A DNA stretch of 64,000 nt from Pseudomonadota bacterium (GCA_021819435.1 JAKARB010000018.1:31163-95162), one strand, 5' to 3'. Numbered from the stretch's first letter, positions 10,147 to 19,487 are shown. Made by a program: numbers and translations. The notes: generated by a model not told the origin, from the sequence alone.

Positions 10147-10701
10147 ATGTCCGCCATCCTCCAGCCCTCCGCCACGCTCGCGCCACGCGAACGCGCCATG
10201 CAGCCCTTCGACGTGCTCGACAGTTGCCACCGAGAGGTCGTGGTCAAGCTGCAGCAGATGAATGATCTGATCGATCACCTGGCTGACAAAGGCGTGGACG
10301 CCCACGCCAAGGAAACCGCCCACGAGATCTTCATGTTCTTCATGAACACCGCCCGCGAACACCACCTCGATGAGGAACGCCATGTCTTCCCGGCCTTGCT
10401 GCGCAGCGGTCGCGCGGACCTGATCGACGCCACCTTGCGCTTACAGCAGGACCACGGCTGGATCGAGGAAGACTGGCTGGAGCTGGCACCCCAGTTCGAA
10501 TCGATCGCGGCGGGCTACCACTGGTTCAACATCGATCAGTTGCGGCTGACCGTGCCGGTGTTCCAGGCGCTCTACCACGATCACATTGCGCTGGAAGAAG
10601 CGCTGATCTACCCCGAGGCGCGCGCCCGCATCACCGAGTGGGACCTCCAGGGCATGGGCAGGGAGATGGCGCAGCGGCGCAAGCAGCGCGGGGGCGATTG
10701 A
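10147..10701 (+). CDS. Hemerythrin-like HHE cation-binding protein
   Basis: 184 residues, all-helical. It carries the metal-ligand pattern of the HHE/hemerythrin family: H in DSCHREV, E and H in ETAHEIFMFFMNTAREHHLDEE, H in QQDHGWIE and HDHIALEE near the C terminus. Such proteins bind a di-iron centre and are linked to oxygen, nitric oxide or iron sensing; the specific role here is unknown. The start at 10147 is set by AAAGGAG seven bases upstream. An earlier in-frame ATG would overlap the DUF1854 gene and adds no domain. It stands alone, 148 bp after the cyanophycin-associated genes. Confidence 0.8.
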   Translation: MSAILQPSATLAPRERAMQPFDVLDSCHREVVVKLQQMNDLIDHLADKGVDAHAKETAHEIFMFFMNTAREHHLDEERHVFPALLRSGRADLIDATLRLQQDHGWIEEDWLELAPQFESIAAGYHWFNIDQLRLTVPVFQALYHDHIALEEALIYPEARARITEWDLQGMGREMAQRRKQRGGD

Positions 10702-10767
10702 AAAGCAAGACGAAAAGCAAAACGCGCCGGCTCCAAAGCGGAGCGCTGCGCGTTGCTGCGCGGACCA

Positions 10768-10788
10768 TCCCCGGCCAGAGCCCGGGGA
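10768..10788. terminator. GC-rich hairpin downstream of HU
   Basis: Seven-base stem tccccgg / ccgggga with a seven-base loop, 12 bp beyond the HU stop codon (minus strand) and 67 bp beyond the hemerythrin gene (plus strand). No clear U-run on either side, so it may be a weak terminator or an mRNA-stabilising hairpin. Confidence 0.4.
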
Positions 10789-10799
10789 CTTCCTTCACA

Positions 10800-11144
10800 T
10801 CACTTCTTGGCCTTCTTGGCAGCGGCCTTCTTGGCCGGGGCTGCGGCGCCCGCCTTGCGAGCTGCGGCCTTGGGGTCAACGGCGGCCTTGAAGGTGGCGC
10901 CGGGGGTGAACTTGGGCAGCTTGGCAGCGGCGATCTTGATCTTCGCGCCGGTGCTGGGGTTCACGCCATTGCGGGCGGCACGGGCGTGCTGCTTGAACGT
11001 ACCGAAGCCAGGCACCGTGACGGCGTCACCCTTCTTCACGGCGGTGACGATGGTGTCGAGCAGCGTGTCCAGGATGCGGCCGGCTTCGGCTTTGGACAGG
11101 GTGTGCTGGTCAGCCAGACGCTGGATGAGGTCAGTCTTGTTCAT
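10800..11144 (-). CDS. hup: HU-family nucleoid protein with Ala/Lys tail
   Basis: 114 residues. The N-terminal 90 residues are a standard HU/IHF fold: MNKTDLIQRLADQHTLSKAEA, the conserved VPGFGTF near 45-51, and a DNA-arm region with ARNGVNPSTGAKIKI. A lysine/alanine tail (AAPAKKAAAKKAKK) follows, resembling histone H1-like tails common in betaproteobacterial HU variants. It binds and bends DNA with little sequence specificity. The start at 11144 (MNKTDL) matches the family; longer in-frame extension upstream lacks homology. It is monocistronic on the minus strand, facing the hemerythrin gene. Confidence 0.92.
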   Translation of the reverse strand: MNKTDLIQRLADQHTLSKAEAGRILDTLLDTIVTAVKKGDAVTVPGFGTFKQHARAARNGVNPSTGAKIKIAAAKLPKFTPGATFKAAVDPKAAARKAGAAAPAKKAAAKKAKK

Positions 11145-11588
11145 GAATGAGTTTCTGGAAGGCTCCCGCAAATGACGGGCAAGGTATTGTGCAACCAAGA
11201 ATGCCTTTTGGCACGGCTCCAGATCAATCGATTGCCCTGAGAGCCGCTGTTCATCGGGCATCTGGGGCCCCACCCGACCGAAACTACGATGAACACGGGG
11301 TTCGGGCGGGATCAGATCGCGCCAAAATGCCGAAATCGCCGATCACGCCTGGGCTGGATGGCTCATGGGCCGACACCCGCCGGGCGTTGCGCGCGCGCAG
11401 GGTGTCGCATGAAGCCGACAGCCGCCAAGGTCGATCTGGCGCGCAAAGCCGCAGCCCCACCGTCGCGCCCCTTGAGCCAGGATGTCGCACTGCAATGGGG
11501 GCCGACGGCTTCGCGAATGCTACAAATGTCATGGACCGGCGCCGCTGCGATTTCATGGCGAAACAGCGCGAGCCCATGCTTTGAACCC
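11145..11588. other. Unassigned 444-bp stretch upstream of HU
   Basis: Contains the HU promoter region near its left end. Open frames on both strands cross the rest, but none shows a recognisable domain or a convincing ribosome-binding site. I see no RNA gene, repeat array or clear terminator. Confidence 0.5.
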
Positions 11589-12026
11589 ATGCAAGTCTCT
11601 GCTTGTCCACCCCTGGTAAAGCTCGCGCGCCCGGCGCCGGCCTGGCCCCGCCTGGCGGCCTGCTGGCTGCTGTGCCTGCTGGCGCTGACCGCTGGCGCGA
11701 TGGGGGCCACAACACACCCTGCGCTGGCAGGGCCGACAGGGCAGGTGCAAGATCAGGTGCAAGCTCCAACGCAGAGGCCCATGCCTGTGGCAGCGGTCAC
11801 ATCCATGGTCGCCATGACCGTTTCGGCGGAGGCCGTGATGGCCAAAAGCGTGGGCCTGGAAAGGCCTCCGGTGCACGCATCAGCGCTTCGACGCTGGGGC
11901 CTGCGTGCGCTGGCGCTGGGCGTCGGCGCGGGCATGGGTTGGGCGTTCTTGCGCCTGGGGGCCAACACGGCAAAGCGGAAAAAAACGGCCCACGATGAGG
12001 TGCCCCGAAAAGTGCATCGATCGTGA
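11589..12026 (+). CDS. Possible small membrane or secreted hypothetical protein
   Basis: If translated from 11589 this gives 145 residues: MQVSACPPLVKLARPAPAWP, then a hydrophobic stretch (LAACWLLCLLALTAGAMGA, about 21-40), an Ala/Val-rich middle, a second hydrophobic stretch (LRALALGVGAGMGWAFLRLG, near 106-125) and a basic tail. I recognise no family. Two hydrophobic spans and the lysine-rich end would suit a small membrane protein, but composition alone could also produce them, and longer in-frame starts exist at 11289 and 11409. It ends 24 bp before the convergent response regulator gene. Confidence 0.35.
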   Translation: MQVSACPPLVKLARPAPAWPRLAACWLLCLLALTAGAMGATTHPALAGPTGQVQDQVQAPTQRPMPVAAVTSMVAMTVSAEAVMAKSVGLERPPVHASALRRWGLRALALGVGAGMGWAFLRLGANTAKRKKTAHDEVPRKVHRS

Positions 12027-12049
12027 CGCTGGCCAACGCCCCACGGCCT

Positions 12050-12799
12050 TCAGAAAAGGGTGTCCACGGTCGCGGCGAATCGGTAGCCAGCGCCACGCTC
12101 GGTGAGGATCAGCGCGGGCTTGAGTGCGTCGGGTTCGATCTTGCGGCGCAAGCGCAGCACCTGCACATCGACGGTGCGGTCGTAAACCTCGGCGTTGTGC
12201 AGGCGGGTCATGCTGAGCAGTTGGTCGCGGCTCAACACCCGCTGAGGCGCGCTGCAAAAAGCCACCAGCAAGCTGAACTCGTGGTTGCTGAGTTCGACCT
12301 GCTGTCCATCGGGCGCCGTCAGGCGGCGCGTGCGCAGGTTCAACTCCCAGCCCGCGAATCGAAATGCGCGGCGCTTGTCGTCTTGCACGTTGATTTCGGC
12401 GCTCACCTGGTAACGGCGCATCACGGCGCGCAGGCGAGCGAGCAGCTCGCGGGGGCTGAACGGCTTGGTAACGTAGTCGTCTGCGCCGAACTCCAGGCCC
12501 ATCACCCGGTCGGCCTCTTCGTTTTTGCCAGTGAGCAGCACGATGGGAACGTTGGCGCGCTCGCGCAACTGCCGCGCCAGGTGCAGGCCATCTTCCCCAG
12601 GCAGTTTCAAATCAAGCACGACGATGTCGATGGCTTCGCTGTCGAAAGCCGTCAGCATGTCTTTCCCGTTGCCCACCGAGGTGACGCGCATCTCGTTGTC
12701 GCAGAGGTAGTCGGTGAGCAGCTCGCGGATGGCGGGGTCATCGTCGACCACGAGGACATGGGGCTGCGTCTGGGCGGCGTCGAGTCCGGATCCGAGCAT
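12050..12799 (-). CDS. OmpR-family response regulator
   Basis: 249 residues. The receiver domain (about 14-125) has the acidic pair in VLVVDDDPAIRELL, the phosphoacceptor in VVLDLKLPGEDG (Asp63) and the conserved Lys in KPFSPRELLARL. A winged-helix DNA-binding domain (about 145-245) carries SNHEFSLLVAF, DRTVDVQVLRLRRKIE and ERGAGYRFA. It is most like the OmpR/PhoB subgroup. The start at 12799 (MLGSGLDAAQ) was chosen because the longer frame overlaps the divergent promoter. It is divergent from the hybrid kinase at 12877 with 77 bp between, so joint regulation is plausible, but I cannot tell whether the two are cognate. Confidence 0.92.
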   Translation of the reverse strand: MLGSGLDAAQTQPHVLVVDDDPAIRELLTDYLCDNEMRVTSVGNGKDMLTAFDSEAIDIVVLDLKLPGEDGLHLARQLRERANVPIVLLTGKNEEADRVMGLEFGADDYVTKPFSPRELLARLRAVMRRYQVSAEINVQDDKRRAFRFAGWELNLRTRRLTAPDGQQVELSNHEFSLLVAFCSAPQRVLSRDQLLSMTRLHNAEVYDRTVDVQVLRLRRKIEPDALKPALILTERGAGYRFAATVDTLF

Positions 12800-12876
12800 G
12801 GTGGTTTCAGGTCTAATGGGTCGATGATCGAACGCTCGAAGCGTCGCGCAACTGTAACGCACCCACTGTCCACGCC

Positions 12877-14973
12877 ATGTCGCTGAATGCCATTCGCAAA
12901 TCGAGCTGGTTCCGGGTCATGCTGGCGGCGGAAATCTTGTTCGCCCTGGTCGTGGCCGGGGGGCTGTGGCTGCTGCGAGCGCAAACGCTGGAGGGTGAAG
13001 CCAGGATGCTGGACGCGCTGGCCCGCGCGATGGCTCAGCAAGCCGATCGCACGCTGGGCACTGGGCAGGTGGCGTTGAAGATCACGGGGGATGAGTTGTC
13101 TCGCGGCCTGATCGCGCCATCCGGGCCTCAAACGGATGCCCTGCTGCGCGAGCGGATTCGCACGCTGCCCGGTTTCCGCGCCATCAGCTTGTTCGACGCC
13201 GAGGGGCATCGCACCGCGACCTCGCGCGATGCTTCGTCACCGCCACCTGCGACCGTCGAGTCGCGCGACTTTCACCGCGCGGCCCGCGCCGCACGGTCGC
13301 CGCAGCTCTTCCTCAGCAAGCCGTATGTCGGCAGGCTGGACGACGAGCCCTCGGTCAGCCTGTCCATCCCGTGGTTCGATGCGCAAGGGCGGTTCGCCGG
13401 TGTGGTGGCCCTGGTGGCGGACCCTGGCTTCCTCTCGGGCAGCCTGAGCCACATCGCCAGCGACAAGGACGTGCGCGCCGTTGTGCTGCGCCGCAACGCC
13501 GCCGGCAAGGTGGTGGATGTCGCGGCCGATGCGGCGCAGCCCGAGGCGGACATCCCGCCTGGGCTGCGCAATGCGTTCGATGACACCGAGCGCCCTCGTG
13601 CGCTGACAGCCGGCATGCTGGAACATGGCGACAGGCGGGTGCTGGCCACCGCCGTGCCATTGCGCGAGCTGCCGTTGGTGCAGGTGGTCTGGCGCGACAC
13701 CGATGCGATCCTCACGGGCTGGAATGAACTAGCCTGGCTGGTCTTCATCGTCGTCGTGGCGATGCTGGCGGTCAGCCTGCTGGGTGGCCTGCGCAGGGCG
13801 CGCGATCAGTTGAAGGTCGAGGCGCTGGAGCAGCGTCTGACACGCAACCGCAAGCTGGAAGCCTTGGGGCAGTTGGCCGGCGGTGTGGCGCACGACTTCA
13901 ACAACGTGCTGGCCGCCGTGGTGGGCTTCGGCGAGATGGCCCGCCAAGCTTCGGGAGAAGGCAGCCGCCAGGCGCACCACCTTGACCAGGTGCTGCAAGC
14001 CGCCGAGCGCGGGCGCCAGCAGGTGGAGCGCATCCTGGCCTTCAGCCGCGGTCAACCACGGCGCAGCGTGAGCTTCTTGTTGCAGCCCGTGATCCAGGAG
14101 GTGCTCGATCACCTGTCGTCATCCAAGCGCGAATCCGTGCACCTGGTGCCTGATCTGAAGGCGCCCGACCTCGCCGTGCGCGGTGACGCGACGGCCCTTT
14201 ACGAATCCGTGATGAACCTGTGCACGAACGCCTTGCAGGCCATGCCCGAGGGCGGCACGCTGGCCGTCTCGCTCGACAGCGTTCGCCTGGCGCAACCCCG
14301 ACAGACTTACGACACCACGCTGCCGGCAGGCCTTTACGCGCGCCTGCAGGTGCAAGACACGGGCTCCGGCATGTCGGCCGATGTGTTGGCGCACCTGTTC
14401 GAGCCCTTCTTCACCACCAAGGGCCGGCACGGCGGCACCGGCATCGGGCTGGCGGTGGTGCACGGGGTGGTGGCCGACCTCGGCGGAGGCATCGATGTGG
14501 ACAGCACGCCCGGGCGCGGCACCCATTTCACTTTGTTGCTGCCGCTGTCGCAGGAACCGCCGCAAGCGCGGCAAGCCGATGAGCTCGCCTTGCCATTGGG
14601 CCAAGGTGAAGCGATCCTGATCGTCGACGACGAACCCGCCCTGGTTGAGCTGGCAGAAGAGATGCTGGCCGACCTCGGCTACGACCCGCATGGCACCGTT
14701 TCCAGCGCGCACGCCTTGCAGGCGCTGCGTGACGATCCCTCGCGCTTCGACCTCGTGCTCACCGACGAGGTGATGCCGGAGCTGAGCGGCACAGAGCTGG
14801 CCAGAAGGGTTCGTGAGCTGCGCCCGGACCTGCCGGTCGTGCTTGCCAGTGGGTATGGGGGCGAGCAGTTCGAGGCACGGGCGGCCGAAGCGGGCGTGCG
14901 CATGGTGCTCACCAAACCATTGACACGGCGCGCGCTGGCCGAAGCCCTGCAGCGGGCTTTGCGAGCTGTTTAG
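12877..14973 (+). CDS. Membrane hybrid sensor histidine kinase
   Basis: 698 residues. An N-terminal membrane span (about 13-34) and a second one (about 286-308) bracket a periplasmic PAS/Cache-like sensor domain of about 250 residues. The cytoplasmic part has an H-box GGVAHDFNNVLAAV with phosphoacceptor His339, N-box LCTNALQAMPEGG, G-boxes DTGSGM and GTGIGLAVVHGVV, and a C-terminal receiver (about 579-697) with Asp630 in LVLTDEVMP and Lys in TKPLTRR. The HDFNN-type H-box with an attached receiver is common in NtrB-like hybrid kinases that act through a separate regulator. The input signal is unknown. It is divergent from the OmpR-type regulator. Confidence 0.92.
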   Translation: MSLNAIRKSSWFRVMLAAEILFALVVAGGLWLLRAQTLEGEARMLDALARAMAQQADRTLGTGQVALKITGDELSRGLIAPSGPQTDALLRERIRTLPGFRAISLFDAEGHRTATSRDASSPPPATVESRDFHRAARAARSPQLFLSKPYVGRLDDEPSVSLSIPWFDAQGRFAGVVALVADPGFLSGSLSHIASDKDVRAVVLRRNAAGKVVDVAADAAQPEADIPPGLRNAFDDTERPRALTAGMLEHGDRRVLATAVPLRELPLVQVVWRDTDAILTGWNELAWLVFIVVVAMLAVSLLGGLRRARDQLKVEALEQRLTRNRKLEALGQLAGGVAHDFNNVLAAVVGFGEMARQASGEGSRQAHHLDQVLQAAERGRQQVERILAFSRGQPRRSVSFLLQPVIQEVLDHLSSSKRESVHLVPDLKAPDLAVRGDATALYESVMNLCTNALQAMPEGGTLAVSLDSVRLAQPRQTYDTTLPAGLYARLQVQDTGSGMSADVLAHLFEPFFTTKGRHGGTGIGLAVVHGVVADLGGGIDVDSTPGRGTHFTLLLPLSQEPPQARQADELALPLGQGEAILIVDDEPALVELAEEMLADLGYDPHGTVSSAHALQALRDDPSRFDLVLTDEVMPELSGTELARRVRELRPDLPVVLASGYGGEQFEARAAEAGVRMVLTKPLTRRALAEALQRALRAV

Positions 14974-15133
14974 CAAAGCGCCTGCAAGCTGCTTCGCCTT
15001 GTACTTTTTCACGGCACATTGCAGCGGTAACGCAGTCCGTGCCGCTCGACATGGTGCGTGGCAGGTCGGATCAGACACTGGTTCCATTGCAGCCCCCGCT
15101 GCAATCTCGATCAACGAATCGAAAGGAACCAAG

Positions 15134-15670
15134 ATGTCAAACGTCCAAACCCTCAAGCCCCTTGTTGCCGCCGCCGCACTGCTCGCCTGCGTGGCCGGCG
15201 CCCATGCCGAAGGCTTTTATGCCGGCGGCGCGCTGGGGGCACCCGATTACAGCAGCGCCATCAATGGATACGGCTCGGGCGGTGGCGGTCGCGGGCCGGC
15301 CTTCAAGGCATATGGTGGCTATCAGCTCAACCCGAACTTCGCCATCGAAGGCAATGTGTTCAACCTGGGTCGGACCGCACCGGACAATGGATCGGCTCAC
15401 GTGTACGGCCTGGGCGTGGACGCCGTTGGCATCTTGCCGATCGCGCCGAAGTGGTCGTTGCAAGGCAGCCTCGGTGTGGCGCAAGCCCACCTGAGCACGC
15501 CTTCTGGCGATGACAACAGCCCGGCCCTGAAGGCTGGCTTGGGCGTGCAGTACGACTTCAACGACAAGCTGGCGCTGCGCGCGGGCTATGACCGCTACCA
15601 CTTCACCAGTGCGTTCGATGCCAAGCCCAATGTCGGCGCCACCTTCGTGGGCCTGAAGATGAACTTCTGA
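15134..15670 (+). CDS. Small outer-membrane beta-barrel protein (OmpA/OmpW-like barrel)
   Basis: 178 residues with a signal peptide cleaved after AGAHA (about residue 25). The mature part has alternating aromatic/hydrophobic strands starting GFYAGGALG, a Gly-rich loop (GYGSGGGGRG), AYGGYQLNPNFAIE, LGVQYDFNDKLALRAGYDRY and a C-terminal GLKMNF ending in Phe, the usual BAM recognition end. This is the pattern of eight-stranded OmpA-like transmembrane barrels without a peptidoglycan-binding domain. The start at 15134 is preceded by GAAAGGAACCAAG. It has its own terminator and its ligand is unknown. Confidence 0.85.
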   Translation: MSNVQTLKPLVAAAALLACVAGAHAEGFYAGGALGAPDYSSAINGYGSGGGGRGPAFKAYGGYQLNPNFAIEGNVFNLGRTAPDNGSAHVYGLGVDAVGILPIAPKWSLQGSLGVAQAHLSTPSGDDNSPALKAGLGVQYDFNDKLALRAGYDRYHFTSAFDAKPNVGATFVGLKMNF

Positions 15671-15681
15671 TGGAAGAAGGC

Positions 15682-15715
15682 GCAGCCGAGCGGTCCCACT
15701 GGATCGCTCGGCTGC
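15682..15715 (+). terminator. Strong hairpin after the barrel gene
   Basis: Eleven-base perfect stem gcagccgagcg / cgctcggctgc with a 12-base loop, 11 bp after the stop at 15670, followed by atctt. It lies between convergent genes and may serve both. Confidence 0.75.
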
Positions 15716-15772
15716 ATCTTGAGCGGCCTGGCCTGTGTGCCTGGCCGCTTTGCTTTTGCTGTCTGAGGTTGA

Positions 15773-17431
15773 TCAGGGCCGGCCTTCTTCCCGCTCGGCA
15801 TGAGGACGGCGATGGTGATCGCGCTGAGGTTCATGCCCTTGTTGAGGTTCGTGCTCGTGCTCGCGTTGCAGTTCACGTTCTTGCGGGCGTTGCGGTTCAC
15901 GCTCAAGCTGTTCGTGTTCACGCATGGCGCGGTCAGGCTCAACATGCGGAGGCCTCTGCGGCTCGAACCGCTGCGCCCTGGTCTCATCATCGAAGCGATG
16001 GGGCTGTGCCATCGGCGGATGCACGGATGCGGGATGGGAGTCGGCCCGCGTCCAGGGCTGTTGTGCTCCTTGCGGGGCGGGTTGCGGGGCGGATTGCGGC
16101 GCTCGCATCCGGGCCGTCGCCGGTTCGTGCACCATGGCTGGCGCCAAGTGCTGAAACACCGGTTGATGGGCTTGCATCACACGGGCCTGCACGGCCGTCT
16201 CGGCGCGCGGGTTGCCCGCGAGAGCCAGCGGTCGGCCTGGCAAGGCTGTCCCCTGTGGATGCTGGGGACCCTGCGCGTTGACAACACGCACGACGTTGTT
16301 GATTTCTGTGACGTTGGTGACGTGCGTGATGTTCACGTTGCGCACGTAGGTGTTCGACACCCTGTAGGGCGGCACGTAGACCTCGTGCGGCGCCAGCGGC
16401 ACCCAGCTCACACCGGCAGAAAAGCCCGAGCTGATGCCGATGCTGACCGAGACGCCCGGTGCCGGCGGCAGTGGGCTGGTCCAGGCCACCAGGGCCGGCG
16501 CATACACCGGGCGAGCCACGTAGGCGCCGGGCACCCACGCCCAACGGCCGCCCCAGAGCGCCCAACGCCCATAGTGGAAGGGCGCGAAGCCCCAGGGCGC
16601 ATCGTCCACCCAGGTCCAGCCCCAAGGCGAGACCCAGGCCCAATGGCCGTAGCGGTAAGGAGCCCAATCGGCGGCCACCCGGGGGACCCAGACGTTGCCG
16701 TATTCCGGGCTCGAAGTCCATTGGCCATAGCTGTCGAGCGTGTCAGCGCCAGTCATGGTGGGCGGGACATAGCGCTGCGACATGGACGATGACGAGGCGC
16801 CGGCGCGCGCCTGAGCGAAGTGCTGGAAGTCGTCTCCAGCCGCGCCGAGCAAGGTCATCGCCAGGCCATTCGCGTCGGGCACGAGGTGCGCACGCTGGCC
16901 GTCGACGAAGGTGTATGTGGCGCCATCATTCGACACGAAGCCGATGCGGCCGCGCAAGGCCGTGCCGTCCACGGCCGAGCCGCGCACGTCCACACGCCAG
17001 TTGCCAGGCTGCTGCTGGGTGAAGCGCCCCAGCGGGGTCTGCACGGCGAGCATGGAGGCATCCTTGGCGTTGGCGGCCCTCACGGCCACCGAGCCGCGCT
17101 CCACGCGCAGGCGCATCTGGTCGTCATCAAGCTGCTCGACGTCGACCGCCGTGTCGACATCCAGATCAATGGCGGTGGGGCCGATGGTGATCTCGGCGCG
17201 GCCGGAAGGGCTGGTCACCAGCACGTTGCCGCTGGTCACCGGCCAATTCAAGGCCGCCCCAACCGGGGCGTCGCCGGCATGGGGCGACAGCGACACGTCG
17301 CCAGCGATCCACGCGACGCGGCCCACGCGGGCAGGCGGGTCGGCCCAAGCGCTGGCACCCAACAGGGCCAGCGCTGCGGCCAATGCAACAGGTCGCGCCA
17401 CGGCGCGCAAGCAGGTTTGATTCATGCTCAT
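15773..17431 (-). CDS. Secreted DUF6600 protein with FecR-like N-terminal part
   Basis: 552 residues with a signal peptide cleaved after GASAWA (about residue 30). Residues 35-210 resemble a FecR-like beta domain (VGRVAWIAGDVSLS, NVLVTSPSGRAEI). A Trp/Tyr-rich block around 235-310 (YGQWTSSPEYGNVWVP, YRYGHWAWVSPWGWTWVDD, FHYGRWALWGGRWAWVPG) is the signature of DUF6600. The C-terminal 90 residues are an extremely charged Glu/His/Arg/Gln low-complexity tail. The function is unknown; an envelope role is likely from the signal peptide. A glycine-zipper lipoprotein lies upstream on the same strand, 33 bp away, so they may share a transcript. Confidence 0.85.
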   Translation of the reverse strand: MSMNQTCLRAVARPVALAAALALLGASAWADPPARVGRVAWIAGDVSLSPHAGDAPVGAALNWPVTSGNVLVTSPSGRAEITIGPTAIDLDVDTAVDVEQLDDDQMRLRVERGSVAVRAANAKDASMLAVQTPLGRFTQQQPGNWRVDVRGSAVDGTALRGRIGFVSNDGATYTFVDGQRAHLVPDANGLAMTLLGAAGDDFQHFAQARAGASSSSMSQRYVPPTMTGADTLDSYGQWTSSPEYGNVWVPRVAADWAPYRYGHWAWVSPWGWTWVDDAPWGFAPFHYGRWALWGGRWAWVPGAYVARPVYAPALVAWTSPLPPAPGVSVSIGISSGFSAGVSWVPLAPHEVYVPPYRVSNTYVRNVNITHVTNVTEINNVVRVVNAQGPQHPQGTALPGRPLALAGNPRAETAVQARVMQAHQPVFQHLAPAMVHEPATARMRAPQSAPQPAPQGAQQPWTRADSHPASVHPPMAQPHRFDDETRAQRFEPQRPPHVEPDRAMREHEQLEREPQRPQERELQREHEHEPQQGHEPQRDHHRRPHAEREEGRP

Positions 17432-17464
17432 CTCCTTGTGTCAGGTCTGGCGCACGCCAGTGCG

Positions 17465-17959
17465 TCAGGCGCGGTCAAGACGACCGTGTTCCAGCCGCAC
17501 GCGTTCGCCGCTGTGCAGGCCGTTCAGGTCGCGGTAGTCGAAGCTGCGCGCGCTGCCGTCGTCGAAGCGAACGAACACGCGGTAGACCACGTTCGTTTGC
17601 GCAGCGGCGTTGTTGCGTTCGATGGTGTCGCCTGCGACAGCGCCGCCGAAAACGCCCAGCGCGGTGGTTGCCACGCGTCCGCCGCCATGACCAAAGGCGC
17701 TGCCGAAAACGCCGCCGATCACCGCGCCGAGGGCGGCACCACCACCGCTGTCTCGCACGCGGGTGTCGATCTCTTCGATGCGGCTCACCGTGCCGTATTG
17801 CACGTAGGTGGCGGAGGCCATCGGCGCGTAGCCGGGACCGTCGATCACGCGGGTGGTGCGGGTGACGGGCGCGGCACAGGCGGACAGCAACAAGGCCGCC
17901 AGCACGGCGCCCGACGTGGCACGCCAGCCCAAGGGCGTGCGTTGGCTGAGTGGGTTCAT
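17465..17959 (-). CDS. Glycine-zipper (SlyB-like) outer-membrane lipoprotein
   Basis: 164 residues. The lipobox LSAC sets Cys28 as the lipidation site. After TYVQYGTVSRIEEIDTR comes a glycine zipper (GGGAALGAVIGGVFGSAFGHGGG, about 72-94) that continues as ALGVFGGAVAGDTIE, then a beta-rich C terminus (YRVFVRFDDGSARSFDY). This fits the glycine-zipper 2TM / SlyB family, which inserts into or lines the outer membrane and stabilises it under stress. It is the first gene before the DUF6600 protein and is divergent from the efflux operon, with 259 bp between them. Confidence 0.85.
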   Translation of the reverse strand: MNPLSQRTPLGWRATSGAVLAALLLSACAAPVTRTTRVIDGPGYAPMASATYVQYGTVSRIEEIDTRVRDSGGGAALGAVIGGVFGSAFGHGGGRVATTALGVFGGAVAGDTIERNNAAAQTNVVYRVFVRFDDGSARSFDYRDLNGLHSGERVRLEHGRLDRA

Positions 17960-18218
17960 GGTGTTCTCCTGAACATCGACCAGATCGGCATCCGCAACGA
18001 CGCGACCGTCGCGCCAAAGCCTGCCGACTCCATGCCCGGATCGTGTTCAGGCGGCACTGCGGCATTGCGACGCCCGACGCGGCCCACATTTCAATCGTCA
18101 TCGATGTCAGCTCGGCGAGCCATGTTTCACTTGTAGCTTGAAGCGGCAGGCCCAACACGATGCGGCAACGTGGCGACGCGAACATGGTTGACATCCAAGC
18201 CCTTGCCAGCGGCCCCTC

Positions 18219-19487
18219 ATGAGCACCGCACCTGCCCCCCAGACACCCCAGGACAACCTGCCAGCGCACACCCCGGAGCGCAAACGCCGCTGGCCCCTGC
18301 TCGCGGCCTGCGCCACAGCTGCCTGCCTGGCAGGGGGACTTTGGTGGACCTGGTATGCCCGTGCTGCCATGCCGACTGGGCACGCGCAGCGTGGCACACC
18401 GGTGTCCGTGGCCCCCGTGCAGCAGCGCGACATGCCCATCACCGTGACGGCGCTGGGTACCATCACCGCGGCCAACACGGCTGTCGTCCATGCGCGGGTG
18501 AGCGGCACCTTGCTTGGCCTCGGGTTCAAGGAAGGTGAGCCGGTGCGCGCCGGCCAGGAGCTGGCGCGCATCGACCCAGAGCCTTACCGCATCGCGCTGG
18601 CGCAAGCCGAGGCCCAACTGGCGCGCGACCAGGCTCAACTGACCAACGCCCGGGCAGACCTGAAGCGATATGAAGGCCTGGTGGCGCAAGACGCAGCACC
18701 TCGGCAACAGCTCGACACGCAACAGGCCACGGTGCGCCAACTGGAGGCCACCGTTCAGGGTGACGACGCGGCAAGGCGCAATGCGCAATTGCAGTTGTCT
18801 TACACCACCGTCACCGCGCCGATCGCGGGCCTGGCGGGCCTGAAGCAAGTGGACGTGGGCAACACCGTGGCCCCGACCGATGCCAATGGCATCGTCAGCA
18901 TCGCGCAGACGAGGCCGGCTGCGGTGGTGTTCGCCGTCAACGCCGACAGCCTGCCGGCGATGCGCGAGCGGCAGGCGCGCCACGAGCCGCTGGGCGTGCA
19001 AGCCTGGGACCGTGGGGCCTCGCGGCTGCTGGCGCAAGGCGAGGTCGCCAGCATCGACAACGCCATCGACCTCACCACCGGCACGGTGAAGGTCAAGGCC
19101 CTGTTCCCCAACACCGATGACGCGTTGTTCGCCAACCAGCCGGTCAGCGTGCGGCTGCAACTCGGCACCGTGGCTCAAGCCGTGGTGGTGCCCACCGCCG
19201 CCGTGCTGCGCGGGTCATCGGGCCTGTATGTGTTTGTGCTGCAGGGCGACGCCAAGGTGGCGATGAAGCCGGTGAAGCTGCTGGCCAGCGATGGCGATGC
19301 GAGCGCCATCCAAGGCGACGTGCACCCGGGCGGCAAGGTGGTCGTCGATGGCACAGACCGGTTGCGCGACGGCGCCATGGTGGAGATCATCGACCGAGCC
19401 ACTGCGGCGGCCGGGCCTGCCTCGGGTGCTGCGTCTGGTACACGTTGGCAGCATCGCCGCGCAAACCGAGAGGCAGCAGGTTCATGA
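18219..19487 (+). CDS. mdtA: RND efflux periplasmic adaptor (MdtA-like)
   Basis: 422 residues. An N-terminal membrane anchor (about 25-47) is followed by the membrane-fusion layout: lipoyl halves around a helical hairpin ([21 protein letters not shown] and onwards, about 120-190), then beta-barrel and membrane-proximal domains. [20 protein letters not shown] and LARIDPEPY are typical of MdtA/AcrA. It links the inner-membrane pumps to the outer-membrane channel. Its stop codon overlaps the ATG of the next gene, so it heads a tightly coupled operon. The long upstream gap (259 bp) probably holds the operon promoter. Confidence 0.92.
   Translation: MSTAPAPQTPQDNLPAHTPERKRRWPLLAACATAACLAGGLWWTWYARAAMPTGHAQRGTPVSVAPVQQRDMPITVTALGTITAANTAVVHARVSGTLLGLGFKEGEPVRAGQELARIDPEPYRIALAQAEAQLARDQAQLTNARADLKRYEGLVAQDAAPRQQLDTQQATVRQLEATVQGDDAARRNAQLQLSYTTVTAPIAGLAGLKQVDVGNTVAPTDANGIVSIAQTRPAAVVFAVNADSLPAMRERQARHEPLGVQAWDRGASRLLAQGEVASIDNAIDLTTGTVKVKALFPNTDDALFANQPVSVRLQLGTVAQAVVVPTAAVLRGSSGLYVFVLQGDAKVAMKPVKLLASDGDASAIQGDVHPGGKVVVDGTDRLRDGAMVEIIDRATAAAGPASGAASGTRWQHRRANREAAGS

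Noticed and set aside
11289..12026. Longer version of the hypothetical protein from 11289
   Set aside because: The extra N-terminal part is Arg/Ser-rich without a signal or ribosome-binding site; only the 11589 start gives a plausible hydrophobic N terminus.
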